Shown here: positions 51,926 through 60,007 of the stretch, piece after piece
Layout: each line of letters starts with the position of its first letter
Position numbering within the stretch: the first letter of the stretch is position 1
Assembly: GCF_015710575.1 (NCBI RefSeq)
Contig: NZ_CP065373.1
Location: 4,960,001 to 5,024,000 of the forward strand
Origin: Mycolicibacterium mengxianglii
Lineage (GTDB): Bacteria > Actinomycetota > Actinomycetes > Mycobacteriales > Mycobacteriaceae
Length of the DNA: 64,000 bases
Reading direction: 5' to 3'
Program-made: the position numbers and the translations under genes
The notes under the pieces: generated by a model
The model's database searches: none
The model's input: only the letters and a program-made list of their open reading frames with translations
Told to the model about the DNA's origin: nothing

Positions 51926-53112
51926 TGGCAGGTAATCCCGCGGCCGTCCTGGGGACGGGCCAGACCAAGTACGTCGCCAAGCGCCTGGACGTGTCGATGG
52001 CCGGCCTGGTGCGCGAAGCGATCGACCGCGCGCTCGCCGATTCGGGACAGACGATGGCCGACATCGATGCGGTCGTCGTCGGTAAGGCACCGGACTTCTT
52101 CGAAGGCGTCATGATGCCGGAGCTGTTCCTGGCCGATGCCGTGGGCGCCACCGGCAAACCGATGATCCGCGTGCACACCGCCGGCTCGGTCGGTGGATCG
52201 ACGGCGGTGGTCGCGGCCAGCCTGGTGCAGTCCGGTAAGTACCGGCGCGTGCTGGCCATGGCCTGGGAGAAGCAGTCCGAGTCCAATGCCATGTGGGCGC
52301 TGTCGATCCCGGTGCCCTTCACCAAACCCGTGGGAGCCGGGGCCGGTGGCTATTTCGCCCCCCATGTGCGTGCTTATATCCGACGTTCCGGTGCACCCAA
52401 TCACATCGGCGCGATGGTGGCCGTCAAGGACCGGCTCAACGGTGCCAAGAACCCACTGGCGCACCTGCACCAGCCCGACATCACCTTGGAGAAGGTGCTC
52501 GCCTCCCAGATGCTGTGGGACCCGATCCGATTCGACGAGACCTGCCCGTCCTCCGACGGCGCCTGCGCCCTGGTCATCGGCGACGAGGAGAGCGCCGACG
52601 CCCGCGTTGCCGACGGACACCCGGTGGCGTGGATCCACGCGACCGCGCTGCGCACCGAGCCTCTTGCCTACTCCGGCCGCGATCAGGTGAACCCGCAGGC
52701 CGGCCGCGATGCCGCCGCTGCCCTGTGGAAAGCGGCCGGCATCACCTCACCCATCGACGAGATCGACGTCGCCGAGGTGTACGTGCCGTTCTCGTGGTTC
52801 GAGCCGATGTGGCTGGAGAACCTGGGCTTTGCCGCCGAGGGTGAAGGCTGGAAACTGACCGAAACCGGCGAGACCGCCATCGGCGGACGGATTCCGTTCA
52901 ACCCGTCCGGTGGCGTGTTGTGTTCCAACCCCATCGGCGCCTCCGGCATGATCCGCTTCGCCGAGTCGGCGATCCAGGTGATGGGCAAAGCCGGTGAGCA
53001 CCAGGTCGAGGGCGCACGCAAGGCGCTCGGTCACGCCTACGGCGGCGGCTCGCAGTACTACTCCATGTGGGTGGTCGCCGGCGACAAAGCCGCGGCCCAA
53101 CCGGGGTCATGA
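51925..53112 (+). CDS. ltp3: Thiolase-fold lipid-transfer-type protein Ltp3
   Basis: A 395-aa thiolase-fold protein. AVLGTGQTKYVAKR, the nucleophile-loop equivalent RVHTAGSVGGSTAV (Ala where thiolases have Cys) and the C-terminal GGVLCSNPIGASGMIRFAE are visible. It keeps the Gly-Ala-Ser-Gly loop and a Cys there, but lacks the acyl-accepting cysteine. As for Ltp4, a C-C lyase or retro-aldolase role in steroid side-chain removal is likely. It overlaps genes on both sides (TAATG and ATGA), and matches Rv3523. Confidence 0.88.
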   Translation: MAGNPAAVLGTGQTKYVAKRLDVSMAGLVREAIDRALADSGQTMADIDAVVVGKAPDFFEGVMMPELFLADAVGATGKPMIRVHTAGSVGGSTAVVAASLVQSGKYRRVLAMAWEKQSESNAMWALSIPVPFTKPVGAGAGGYFAPHVRAYIRRSGAPNHIGAMVAVKDRLNGAKNPLAHLHQPDITLEKVLASQMLWDPIRFDETCPSSDGACALVIGDEESADARVADGHPVAWIHATALRTEPLAYSGRDQVNPQAGRDAAAALWKAAGITSPIDEIDVAEVYVPFSWFEPMWLENLGFAAEGEGWKLTETGETAIGGRIPFNPSGGVLCSNPIGASGMIRFAESAIQVMGKAGEHQVEGARKALGHAYGGGSQYYSMWVVAGDKAAAQPGS

Positions 53113-53513
53113 CCGACAGCCCCGTTCATGTGGCCAGCCAACGGTCGCGTGCTGCGGCCGTGGCCCGGGACAAGCAGGCGTGGCTGGCGCTGTTCTCCGA
53201 CGACGCAATCGTCGAAGACCCGATCGGCCCGTCGCACTTCGATCCAGAGGGCAAGGGCCATCGCGGAAAGGACGCCATCGCCGCGTTCTTCGACATGGCC
53301 ATCGCACCCAGCGAGCTGGAGTTCTACTTCCACGACACGTTCGTCTGCGGCAACGAGGAAGCCAATGTCGGGCACATCATGATCACGGCGAAGGGCTACC
53401 GGGTACGGGCCGAGGGAGTCTTCACCTACCGGGTCGACGACGAGGGAAAGATCAGCGCACTGCGGGCGTACTGGGAAATGGATCGCGCTGCCGCAACCGC
53501 CACCAAGGTGTAG
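53109..53513 (+). CDS. Ketosteroid-isomerase-like (NTF2-fold) protein with altered active site
   Basis: A 134-aa protein clearly related to bacterial delta-5-3-ketosteroid isomerase. WLALFSDDAIVEDPIGPS aligns with the region around the isomerase general base, giving Asp37 here. The tyrosine of the oxyanion hole (QRY in the Pseudomonas-type enzyme) is Ser13 (QRS), and the second acid falls on Phe in GVFTYRV. It resembles remembered Rv0760c, which in M. tuberculosis follows adhB, a place empty here. It overlaps ltp3 (ATGA), so it belongs to the steroid operon; steroid binding without classic isomerisation is possible. Confidence 0.82.
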   Translation: MTDSPVHVASQRSRAAAVARDKQAWLALFSDDAIVEDPIGPSHFDPEGKGHRGKDAIAAFFDMAIAPSELEFYFHDTFVCGNEEANVGHIMITAKGYRVRAEGVFTYRVDDEGKISALRAYWEMDRAAATATKV

Positions 53514-53643
53514 CGCCCGGGGTCACTTTTGCCGACCCGGCGCATCCACCGGTACCGTCGACAACAACGGACCTGCGTTCCGTCTCAGCTATGCACCGGT
53601 AATGCACGTTTCCCTAATTCAGATGGTTGTCACTGGTTTTCGT

Positions 53644-54291
53644 ATGCGCTCAGTCAAGAATCGATTCCTCATACCCGCAGCCGCCTCGGCTTCTGCACTT
53701 GCCCTGTTCCTGTCCGGCTGCACTCCTGCTGAAGAGGCCGCCGACAGCGGGGCCACCTCCTCGTCGAGCCCGGTGCCCACCCTGCCGGCCTTCACCGCCA
53801 CGACCACCACCAGCACGCCCGCCGAAATGCCGACGGACTACAGCCGACTACTGCTGACCGCCGAGGACATCAGTGACGCCGAGGACACCTTCACGCTGCG
53901 GTCGTCGACCCCGGACGCCGATGGCACCCCCGGCGCCAGTGCGTTCTTCGTCAACGACGAGGACACCCGGGCAATCACGGACACGATTGTGGCGTACGCG
54001 GATGCTCCGGCCGCCAGCGCGGCGCTGCAGCAGGTGATCGCCGACCCCTCCAAGGTGGTCAGTGGCGGCCGGTCACGGCCGCTTCCGGTGGGCACCGACG
54101 GCACGCTCATCAAGGGCACCGCACCCGACGGCGGCAAGGCGGTCACGTTGCTGGTGTTCACCGAGGGCCGCGCACTGGTGCGATTGAAGTTCGAGAGCGC
54201 CGCCGGCGACGACACCACCGACCCGTTCGTCACCACGATCGGCAAGATGCAGCAGATTGCTCTGCGCACGGGTCTCCTCGACTCTGAGTAG
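53644..54291 (+). CDS. Secreted lipoprotein, function unknown
   Basis: A 215-aa lipoprotein. The signal peptide MRSVKNRFLIPAAASASAL leads to the lipobox FLSGC with Cys26. A Ser/Thr/Pro-rich linker (residues 38-62) precedes a compact domain with LLLTAEDISDAEDTF and VTLLVFTEGRALVRLKFES. This resembles the mycobacterial LpqN/LpqT-like or sensor-type exported lipoproteins; I cannot name it. The ATG at 53644 gives a normal signal peptide; an ATG at 53623 is in frame. It follows the KSI-like gene by 130 bases and may have its own promoter. Confidence 0.72.
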   Translation: MRSVKNRFLIPAAASASALALFLSGCTPAEEAADSGATSSSSPVPTLPAFTATTTTSTPAEMPTDYSRLLLTAEDISDAEDTFTLRSSTPDADGTPGASAFFVNDEDTRAITDTIVAYADAPAASAALQQVIADPSKVVSGGRSRPLPVGTDGTLIKGTAPDGGKAVTLLVFTEGRALVRLKFESAAGDDTTDPFVTTIGKMQQIALRTGLLDSE

Positions 54292-54354
54292 TCCGCCTCA
54301 TCACGGGTAGACGCAGGTCGTGGCCGGTTACATTGCGCACTGCGGGGGTAAAAC

Positions 54355-54368
54355 TGTAACGTGTTCTA
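54355..54368. promoter_or_regulatory. KstR box of kshA
   Basis: TGTAACGTGTTCTA matches the KstR consensus and lies 26 bases before the kshA start codon. The TA at its end continues as TAGTTA, one base off the -10 pattern seen at other boxes. Confidence 0.75.
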
Positions 54369-54393
54369 GTTAGAAGCAACGACTGGAGGCGTC

Positions 54394-55575
54394 ATGGCTA
54401 CCGAATCCTCGGGCACAGCCGGCATTCGCGAGATCGACACCGGTGCCCTGCCGGACCGCTATGCCCGTGGGTGGCATTGCCTGGGTCCGGTGACGGACTA
54501 CCTGGACGGCAAGCCTCACGGCGTGGAGATCTTCGGCACCATGCTGGTGGTCTTCGCCGACTCCCAGGGCGAGCTCAAGATCCTCGACGGCTACTGCCGG
54601 CACATGGGCGGCAACCTCTCCCAGGGCACGGTCAAAGGCGACGAGGTGGCCTGCCCGTTCCACGACTGGCGCTGGGGTGGCGACGGTAAATGCAAGCTGG
54701 TCCCCTACGCCAAACGCACGCCACGGCTGGCCCGGACGCGCGCCTGGAGCACTGACGTACGCGGCGGACTGCTGTTCGTCTGGCACGACCATGAAGGCAA
54801 CCCGCCGACAGAAGAGGTCCGGATCCCCGAGATTCCGGAGTTCGCCAGCGACGACTGGACCGACTGGCGGTGGAACACGATGCTCATCGAGGGCTCCAAC
54901 TGCCGCGAGATCATCGACAACGTCACCGACATGGCGCACTTCTTCTACATCCACTACGGGCTGCCGACGTACTTCAAGAACGTCTTCGAAGGTCATATCG
55001 CCTCGCAGTATCTGCACAACGTCGGGCGCCCCGACGTCAGCGATCTGGGCACCACCTACGGGGAAGCCCATCTGGATTCCGAGGCGTCCTACTTCGGGCC
55101 GTCGTTCATGATCAACTGGCTGCACAACAACTACGGCGGGTACAAAGCCGAGTCCATCCTGATCAACTGCCACTACCCGGTGAGCCAGGATTCGTTCGTA
55201 CTGCAGTGGGGGGTCATGGTCGAGAAGCCCAAGGGGCTCGACGAGAAGACCACCGACAAGCTGGCCCGCGTGTTCACCGAGGGCGTCAGCAAGGGCTTCC
55301 TGCAAGACGTAGAGATCTGGAAGCACAAGACGCGGATCGACAACCCCTTGCTGGTCGAAGAGGACGGCGCTGTTTACCAGATGCGCCGGTGGTACCAGCA
55401 GTTCTACGTCGACGTTGCTGACGTCACTCCGGATATGACCGATCGCTTCGAGATCGAGGTCGACACCACCGCGGCCAATGAGAAGTGGAATGTCGAGGTC
55501 CAGGAAAACCTGAAGACCCGACAGGCCGAGCAGGATGCCACCGAGGCCCCCGCCGAGGAACAGCCGGCGCGATGA
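54394..55575 (+). CDS. kshA: 3-ketosteroid 9-alpha-hydroxylase oxygenase subunit KshA
   Basis: A 393-aa Rieske non-haem iron oxygenase. The Rieske cluster has Cys68, His70, Cys87 and His90; mononuclear iron ligands are His182, His187 and Asp305, one residue offset from the positions I remember in M. tuberculosis KshA. With reductase KshB it hydroxylates C9 of androstadienedione or its CoA-thioester forms, causing ring B opening after delta-1 desaturation. GGAGG lies five bases before the ATG and a KstR box just upstream. It overlaps the next gene (ATGA). It matches Rv3526. Confidence 0.95.
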   Translation: MATESSGTAGIREIDTGALPDRYARGWHCLGPVTDYLDGKPHGVEIFGTMLVVFADSQGELKILDGYCRHMGGNLSQGTVKGDEVACPFHDWRWGGDGKCKLVPYAKRTPRLARTRAWSTDVRGGLLFVWHDHEGNPPTEEVRIPEIPEFASDDWTDWRWNTMLIEGSNCREIIDNVTDMAHFFYIHYGLPTYFKNVFEGHIASQYLHNVGRPDVSDLGTTYGEAHLDSEASYFGPSFMINWLHNNYGGYKAESILINCHYPVSQDSFVLQWGVMVEKPKGLDEKTTDKLARVFTEGVSKGFLQDVEIWKHKTRIDNPLLVEEDGAVYQMRRWYQQFYVDVADVTPDMTDRFEIEVDTTAANEKWNVEVQENLKTRQAEQDATEAPAEEQPAR

Positions 55576-56081
55576 CCCTGGGCGACGAGCGAACCACACC
55601 GCCGGACGTGGACCGGCTGGCGCGCTCGATGCTGCTGCTGCTCGGCGAAGGACATGACGAGGACCACAGGGACCAGGGCGACGGGGAACAAGGCGACCAC
55701 GAACCCGCCGAGGTAGACGGGCACAGCACCGGATCCTGGAGCAAGGCACCAGATTTCGCGTCAGATCCGGACCGGGCCGCCGCGGTGCGGGAAGCCAGCC
55801 GCCAGGACCGGGAGCGCTACCTCACCTCGGGGCTGGTTCCTGTGGACTGCCGGTTCTGCCATGCCACCGTGGCTGTCAAGAAGCTCGGCCCCGAACACAC
55901 CGCGGTGCAATGGAATACCGCGGCATCGCAGCGGTGTGCGGCGTTTGCCGAGGTCCGCGCAGCCGGCGGCGACAGCAGCCGTAGCCGCAACTGCCCCAGG
56001 CTCTCCGACAGCATCAGACATGCGGTCGCCGAGGGGTGTTTGGAGGAAGTGTCCACCGCGCCGGCTCCCGGCGACGGGTAG
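55572..56081 (+). CDS. Unknown protein co-transcribed with kshA (Rv3527-like)
   Basis: A 169-aa protein. Residues 1-60 are acidic and His/Asp-rich (GEGHDEDHRDQGDGEQG), probably disordered or metal-binding. The second half contains VDCRFCHATVAVKKLGPEHTAVQW, then single cysteines (QRCAAF, NCPRLS, EGCLEE). The Cys-x2-Cys knuckle plus three cysteines could hold zinc or an Fe-S cluster. It overlaps kshA by four bases, so its function is likely tied to the oxygenase, for example assembly or electron transfer; that is inferred. It matches Rv3527 in place. Confidence 0.78.
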   Translation: MTLGDERTTPPDVDRLARSMLLLLGEGHDEDHRDQGDGEQGDHEPAEVDGHSTGSWSKAPDFASDPDRAAAVREASRQDRERYLTSGLVPVDCRFCHATVAVKKLGPEHTAVQWNTAASQRCAAFAEVRAAGGDSSRSRNCPRLSDSIRHAVAEGCLEEVSTAPAPGDG

Positions 56082-56098
56082 GCAGGCTCGTCAGACCC

Positions 56099-56104
56099 TA
56101 GACT
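56099..56104 (+). promoter_or_regulatory. Possible -10 element of the lipoprotein gene at 56113
   Basis: TAGACT fits TAnnnT and ends eight bases before the GTG at 56113, slightly more than the usual leaderless distance. Confidence 0.4.
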
Positions 56105-56112
56105 GACAATCC

Positions 56113-56751
56113 GTGGGCAGAGTCTGTTCGGCACTGGTCGTCTGCGTCGCGCTCGCCGGGTGCACGCGGCTGGTCGACCCGCCCAACAGGCCGCCAGGAA
56201 TCCCCGTCTCCCCCATCACCGCGGGGCAGGTTGCCGACCTGCTGAGCAAGAAGATCCAGCAGGGTGACGGCAACCTCTTCACCACCGTGGATCCACCTCG
56301 CTGCGACGGCATCGCCCGCGAGGTGGACCCGCCGTTCATCTTTGATCACCGTCCCGTCGCGACCCACGGCGGGCACTGGGTGGCTCCGGGTACGCCTGAG
56401 GTGCACATCGAAGAGATGGTCGGGGTGTTCCGGGCCAACTTCGACCCGGACGCCGCGCTGGCGGCCGCCGAGCGCACCATCCGGTCATGCCAGGGAGTCG
56501 CGTTCACCGTCACCAGCATGGGCGGCCGTACCTACGTCTTCGAGCTGATGCCGCCGCAGGACTCCGGTTCTCCGGACATCGTGCTCTGGTCCTTTCAGAG
56601 CGCCGACTGGGCCTGCGACAGCGCGTTTGTGGCCGCACACAACGCCGCGATCGAGATCTCGACGTGCGCTGAAGTAGGCGGTTACGACGTGGCGTCGCTG
56701 GCCCGGGACTCGCTGAAACGCATTGACGCACTGGCCAACAGCGTCGCCTGA
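56113..56751 (+). CDS. Lipoprotein with PknH-like sensor domain
   Basis: A 212-aa exported lipoprotein: signal peptide MGRVCSALVVCVALAGC with lipid Cys17. The outer domain shows AANLL-type opening equivalents (ITAGQVADLLSKK), FDPDAALAAAERTIRSCQGVAF, WSFQSADWACDSAFVAAHNAAIEISTCAEVGG and a closing amphipathic helix. The Cys spacing and WxC-AxxN-V/I-I/S-C pattern resemble the extracellular domain of kinase PknH found in many mycobacterial lipoproteins. Its ligand is unknown. It converges on the CotH-like gene with 25 bases between. Confidence 0.78.
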   Translation: MGRVCSALVVCVALAGCTRLVDPPNRPPGIPVSPITAGQVADLLSKKIQQGDGNLFTTVDPPRCDGIAREVDPPFIFDHRPVATHGGHWVAPGTPEVHIEEMVGVFRANFDPDAALAAAERTIRSCQGVAFTVTSMGGRTYVFELMPPQDSGSPDIVLWSFQSADWACDSAFVAAHNAAIEISTCAEVGGYDVASLARDSLKRIDALANSVA

Positions 56752-56776
56752 CTACGCCTGCGGCCGTGACAGGTCC

Positions 56777-58204
56777 TCACCGCCGGCCGGCGTCGGCGAG
56801 TTTCCGGCGCTCCAACGAGTTGGCGCGGTCCTGCAACCAGCTGCGCAGCGAATCTGCTTCACTGCGCAGCGTTTCCGCGCTGAGACCGTCATTGAGGGGC
56901 ACGGTCGAGGCCACCGAGTCGAGGAGGTCGATTGCGCGGCCGTCTGCGTACATCGTTTCGTAGAGGTCCCAATAGGCGTTCTCGTAGATGTCGGTGAACG
57001 CGGCCGACGCAAGAAACCGTTCCTTGAGTGGGTTCCCCACCTCGAACGGTAGGGGTCCGCCGCCGGGAGGCATGTCCGGCGGCGGTACGCCGGGCGGCAA
57101 CTTCATCTCGACCGGATCATGGGGTCCGATCTCCGGGTCACCCATGGACATGGCCAGATTCAGGTCCCAGGACACCACAGTCAGCTTCTTCGACCCGAGG
57201 TCGTACCAGAGGTAGTAGTTCTGCCCCGGACCGGACATGTCATCGGCGTTGTACAGCAGGTTCTGCGTTGCGACATAACGCGAGAACGACTCCACATCAA
57301 TCCAGTTCGACAGCGACCGGTCGAACTCTGCATCGTCGGCAGTGTCCAGCCATTTCAGGAAGTTGATGATCGGCTGCAGGTTGCCACTGTCGGCCGCGTT
57401 GATCTGTTTGAACTGATGCGCGTAGTCGGACTGGTCGGGGCCGCGGTACTCCAGTCGGGAACCGGCCCTCGCCTTGTACAGATATCCATCGGCGTCGAAC
57501 AGCGTATTGGCATAGGTGTCATCGGGATGCTCGAGCACCAGCCTGGTCGTCGTCTCACCATTGATCGAGTAGGTCACGTAGGCGTAGCGCTGGGTGGGCT
57601 GACCGGTCATGGCGGTCATCGACAGCGCCACCGCCTCGTTGAGGACCGGCGTTCCCGGACGCACCGACAACTCTGTCAGCCCCTGATAGCCACGGCCATC
57701 GGCATTCTCGTCGAAACTCAGGAGCAGCGGCAGCGACGTCGGGATATCGGCGGACACCGCCGCGAACGCCCCGAAAGACGGCGGGCCGGACCAGCCCTCG
57801 GGCCCGGCTTTGTCGCCACGAAGTTTCATCAAGGTCGAATTGCCCTTGAGACGGATCCCGACGTCACTGATCGTGGTGCCGTCGATGGTGACGTCAGCCG
57901 TCACCCATTTCTTGTCCCCATCGGCGGCGAACTGGGTGAGCATGTCTGCGTACTCGGCATCGGAGAGTTCGATCGACAGCGTGTGGCCCACTTCAGGATC
58001 GAACAAATCGACGGTGCCCGTGATGTTCTCGGTGATCTCGAGGGCCAGGACCTCTGGGTCACCGGTGATGTAGGGACGGATGGGGACCTGCCCGAAAACC
58101 AGCGCGACCACCGCCACCAGCGCCATCAGGCCGACGAGCAACTTCCAGTGCTGGCGCACCGATTTCGGTATCCGATGCACGAGCCGGCGCCGGGGCGCCG
58201 TCAT
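56777..58204 (-). CDS. CotH-kinase-like membrane-anchored protein
   Basis: A 475-aa protein. A basic N-terminus and one membrane helix (LLVGLMALVAVVALVFG) put the rest outside the membrane. CotH-type motifs are VGIRLKGNST, YLYKARAGSRLEYRG and GPGQNYYLWYD with LTVVSWDLNLAMS, the acidic metal-binding part. CotH proteins are atypical kinases that phosphorylate secreted proteins. A Pro/Gly loop interrupts residues 370-395. Its ATG overlaps the DUF4956 stop (TGATG). With the two upstream genes it forms a three-gene cassette known from many bacteria, of unclear physiological role. Confidence 0.82.
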   Translation of the reverse strand: MTAPRRRLVHRIPKSVRQHWKLLVGLMALVAVVALVFGQVPIRPYITGDPEVLALEITENITGTVDLFDPEVGHTLSIELSDAEYADMLTQFAADGDKKWVTADVTIDGTTISDVGIRLKGNSTLMKLRGDKAGPEGWSGPPSFGAFAAVSADIPTSLPLLLSFDENADGRGYQGLTELSVRPGTPVLNEAVALSMTAMTGQPTQRYAYVTYSINGETTTRLVLEHPDDTYANTLFDADGYLYKARAGSRLEYRGPDQSDYAHQFKQINAADSGNLQPIINFLKWLDTADDAEFDRSLSNWIDVESFSRYVATQNLLYNADDMSGPGQNYYLWYDLGSKKLTVVSWDLNLAMSMGDPEIGPHDPVEMKLPPGVPPPDMPPGGGPLPFEVGNPLKERFLASAAFTDIYENAYWDLYETMYADGRAIDLLDSVASTVPLNDGLSAETLRSEADSLRSWLQDRANSLERRKLADAGRR

Positions 58205-58881
58205 CAGATGTCGGTCTGGTCGTAGCCGGTCAGGACAGTCACCCGTTGTCCGGTGTTGACGGCGCTCAGCGCTGCGATCAGGTCGCCGCTCTTCTTGCCC
58301 TTCTTCAGTTGCGCCGTGTAGTACAACTCGTTGAGGGCGCCGGCGCGGACCGACTCGATGGAGACCAGCTCGAACTCCGAGCAGTATTCGATGAGGGTGT
58401 CCTCGACGCGTGCGGTGTACTCCTGCTCCGGCGGCACCTGCACCTTGACCACCTGGCGCTTGACGTCGAGCTTGAACAGGTTGAACTTGCTCATGATCAC
58501 CAGCACCAGACAGATGGCGATGGTGGCGGCGATCGCCAGCACGTAGAACCGCGTACCCGTGGTCATGCCGATGGCCATCACCAGGAAGATGAAGCCGACA
58601 TCCCGGGTCTCCTTGATGGCGTTGCGGAATCGGATCACCGACAGTGCGCCGACGAGTGCGAAAGCGCGCGCGATATTCGACCCGACGACCAGCATGATGA
58701 CCGAGATGACCATGCAGACCAGCACCAAGGTCTGCACGTAAGACTGACTGTAGGAGACGTTCTTGTGGGTGTAGCGGTAGACCCAGCCGATGATCAGAGA
58801 GAGGACCAGCGACAACAGCAACGATGCCACGACGTCGAATGTCGTGAAGGTGCCGCTGAGGTCCTGCAGATTGATGTTCAC
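58204..58881 (-). CDS. DUF4956 membrane protein
   Basis: A 225-aa protein with about four membrane helices: VVASLLLSLVLSLIIGWVY, TLVLVCMVISVIMLVVG, FALVGALSVIRFRNAIKETRD and YVLAIAATIAICLVLVIM. The loop SVIRFRNAIKETRDVGF is the conserved DUF4956 signature. The C-terminal cytoplasmic part (VQVPPEQEYTARVEDTLIEY) looks like an ACT/ferredoxin-like regulatory fold. The GTG at 58881 overlaps the VTC gene stop (GTGA). Such proteins are regularly encoded with VTC-domain polymerases. Confidence 0.85.
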   Translation of the reverse strand: MNINLQDLSGTFTTFDVVASLLLSLVLSLIIGWVYRYTHKNVSYSQSYVQTLVLVCMVISVIMLVVGSNIARAFALVGALSVIRFRNAIKETRDVGFIFLVMAIGMTTGTRFYVLAIAATIAICLVLVIMSKFNLFKLDVKRQVVKVQVPPEQEYTARVEDTLIEYCSEFELVSIESVRAGALNELYYTAQLKKGKKSGDLIAALSAVNTGQRVTVLTGYDQTDI

Positions 58882-59861
58882 ACGTGATCTCCTGGTTGAG
58901 CTGATATGTCCGGGAACGGATTTTGATCCTGGGGACTCACGGCGGCGCGCGGCGTCTCGAGGAGGTCGGCAGGCACGGCCTCCTCTGACGTTTCCGGCAA
59001 CACCAGCTCCGCAGCGCCCGAGATCGAACGTGGCGCAAGGCCGAACGCCTGAACAGACTGGCAGTACTTGGATATCCGAACCACCGACATGTCGAGCCTG
59101 GCCAGTAGGTCGGTGATCCAGTACGGCACCCGTTCGTTGGCCTTCACTTCCACGACCGCCAGTTTGGGTGGGAGGATGAAGCGGTTCTGGGCGCCGGAGG
59201 CGAACCCGAAGTCCCGATCTCTGCCGTGCACCTTGTGGTCGATCGTCACGCGCAGCCCCAGGTCTGCGTCGCGGCCGATGAACGCCTCACGCAGATAGCC
59301 GGTGGTGACGATCGGCCGTAGATCCAGATTGCCCATCAACGTCGACACCTCGTTGACGAAGGGGCGTTGTGATGCGTCGCAGTCGATGTCGGCTCGTCCG
59401 CCCAGCCAGCGCAACGCCTCTGCATAGGGCAACGCCGTGCGACGTTTCTGAGTCACCCGGTTGACACGCTGCTTGATCTCGACCTGAACCGGGGTGTCGT
59501 CGGTACAGTCCGACGGTGCCCCGTACAGGCGCATTCGCACCTTGCGCCGGAATCGCAGCCCCTCGATCTTCTCCCAGTAGAAACGCAGATCAGGAGTGTC
59601 GTAGTACACCGAGGTCACCGGGTAACCGCCCTGCGGCGAATACGGATCGGCAGCCATCCGGCCGGCGAGCTCGCTCCGCAGAGCCGGTACGTGTAGTTCG
59701 TCGACCAGGTACTTGATCTCGTAGCGGTTGAAGGCGTGCATCTTGCTGGCCGTCTGCTCGTAGCCGCTCGGTGACGTCGGCACGTCCTCGTACGTCTGGG
59801 ACGTCTCCTCCGCCCTGGATACCGATGAGCGCCCGCGCAGTCGGCCGAACACGCCTCGCAC
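58878..59861 (-). CDS. VTC-domain (triphosphate tunnel) polyphosphate-polymerase-like protein
   Basis: A 327-aa cytoplasmic protein. After a 40-residue tail, the tunnel-fold motifs are RYEIKYLVD, SVYYDTPDLRFYWEKIEGLRFRRK (given split), VRMRLYG, VQVEIKQR and LAVVEVKANERVPYWI. VTC4-type domains make polyphosphate from ATP; the Glu/Lys/Arg tunnel residues are present, but activity is not proven for bacterial members of this cassette. The start GTG at 59861 has GAAGG five bases upstream; the conserved part begins near residue 41. It is the first gene of the VTC-DUF4956-CotH run. Confidence 0.83.
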   Translation of the reverse strand: MRGVFGRLRGRSSVSRAEETSQTYEDVPTSPSGYEQTASKMHAFNRYEIKYLVDELHVPALRSELAGRMAADPYSPQGGYPVTSVYYDTPDLRFYWEKIEGLRFRRKVRMRLYGAPSDCTDDTPVQVEIKQRVNRVTQKRRTALPYAEALRWLGGRADIDCDASQRPFVNEVSTLMGNLDLRPIVTTGYLREAFIGRDADLGLRVTIDHKVHGRDRDFGFASGAQNRFILPPKLAVVEVKANERVPYWITDLLARLDMSVVRISKYCQSVQAFGLAPRSISGAAELVLPETSEEAVPADLLETPRAAVSPQDQNPFPDISAQPGDHV

Positions 59862-60007
59862 ACCTGCCTTCTCTGTCGAACCCCGCCGGAATGTCTAGCA
59901 GAGCTAACAGGGGGAAGCTATGAGTGGGCTATGGCCGAGATGGTTAACAGCTATCAAACTGCGGGTGAACGCCCTTCCTGTGAGGAACGCCACAAGCCTA
60001 TGGGAAC

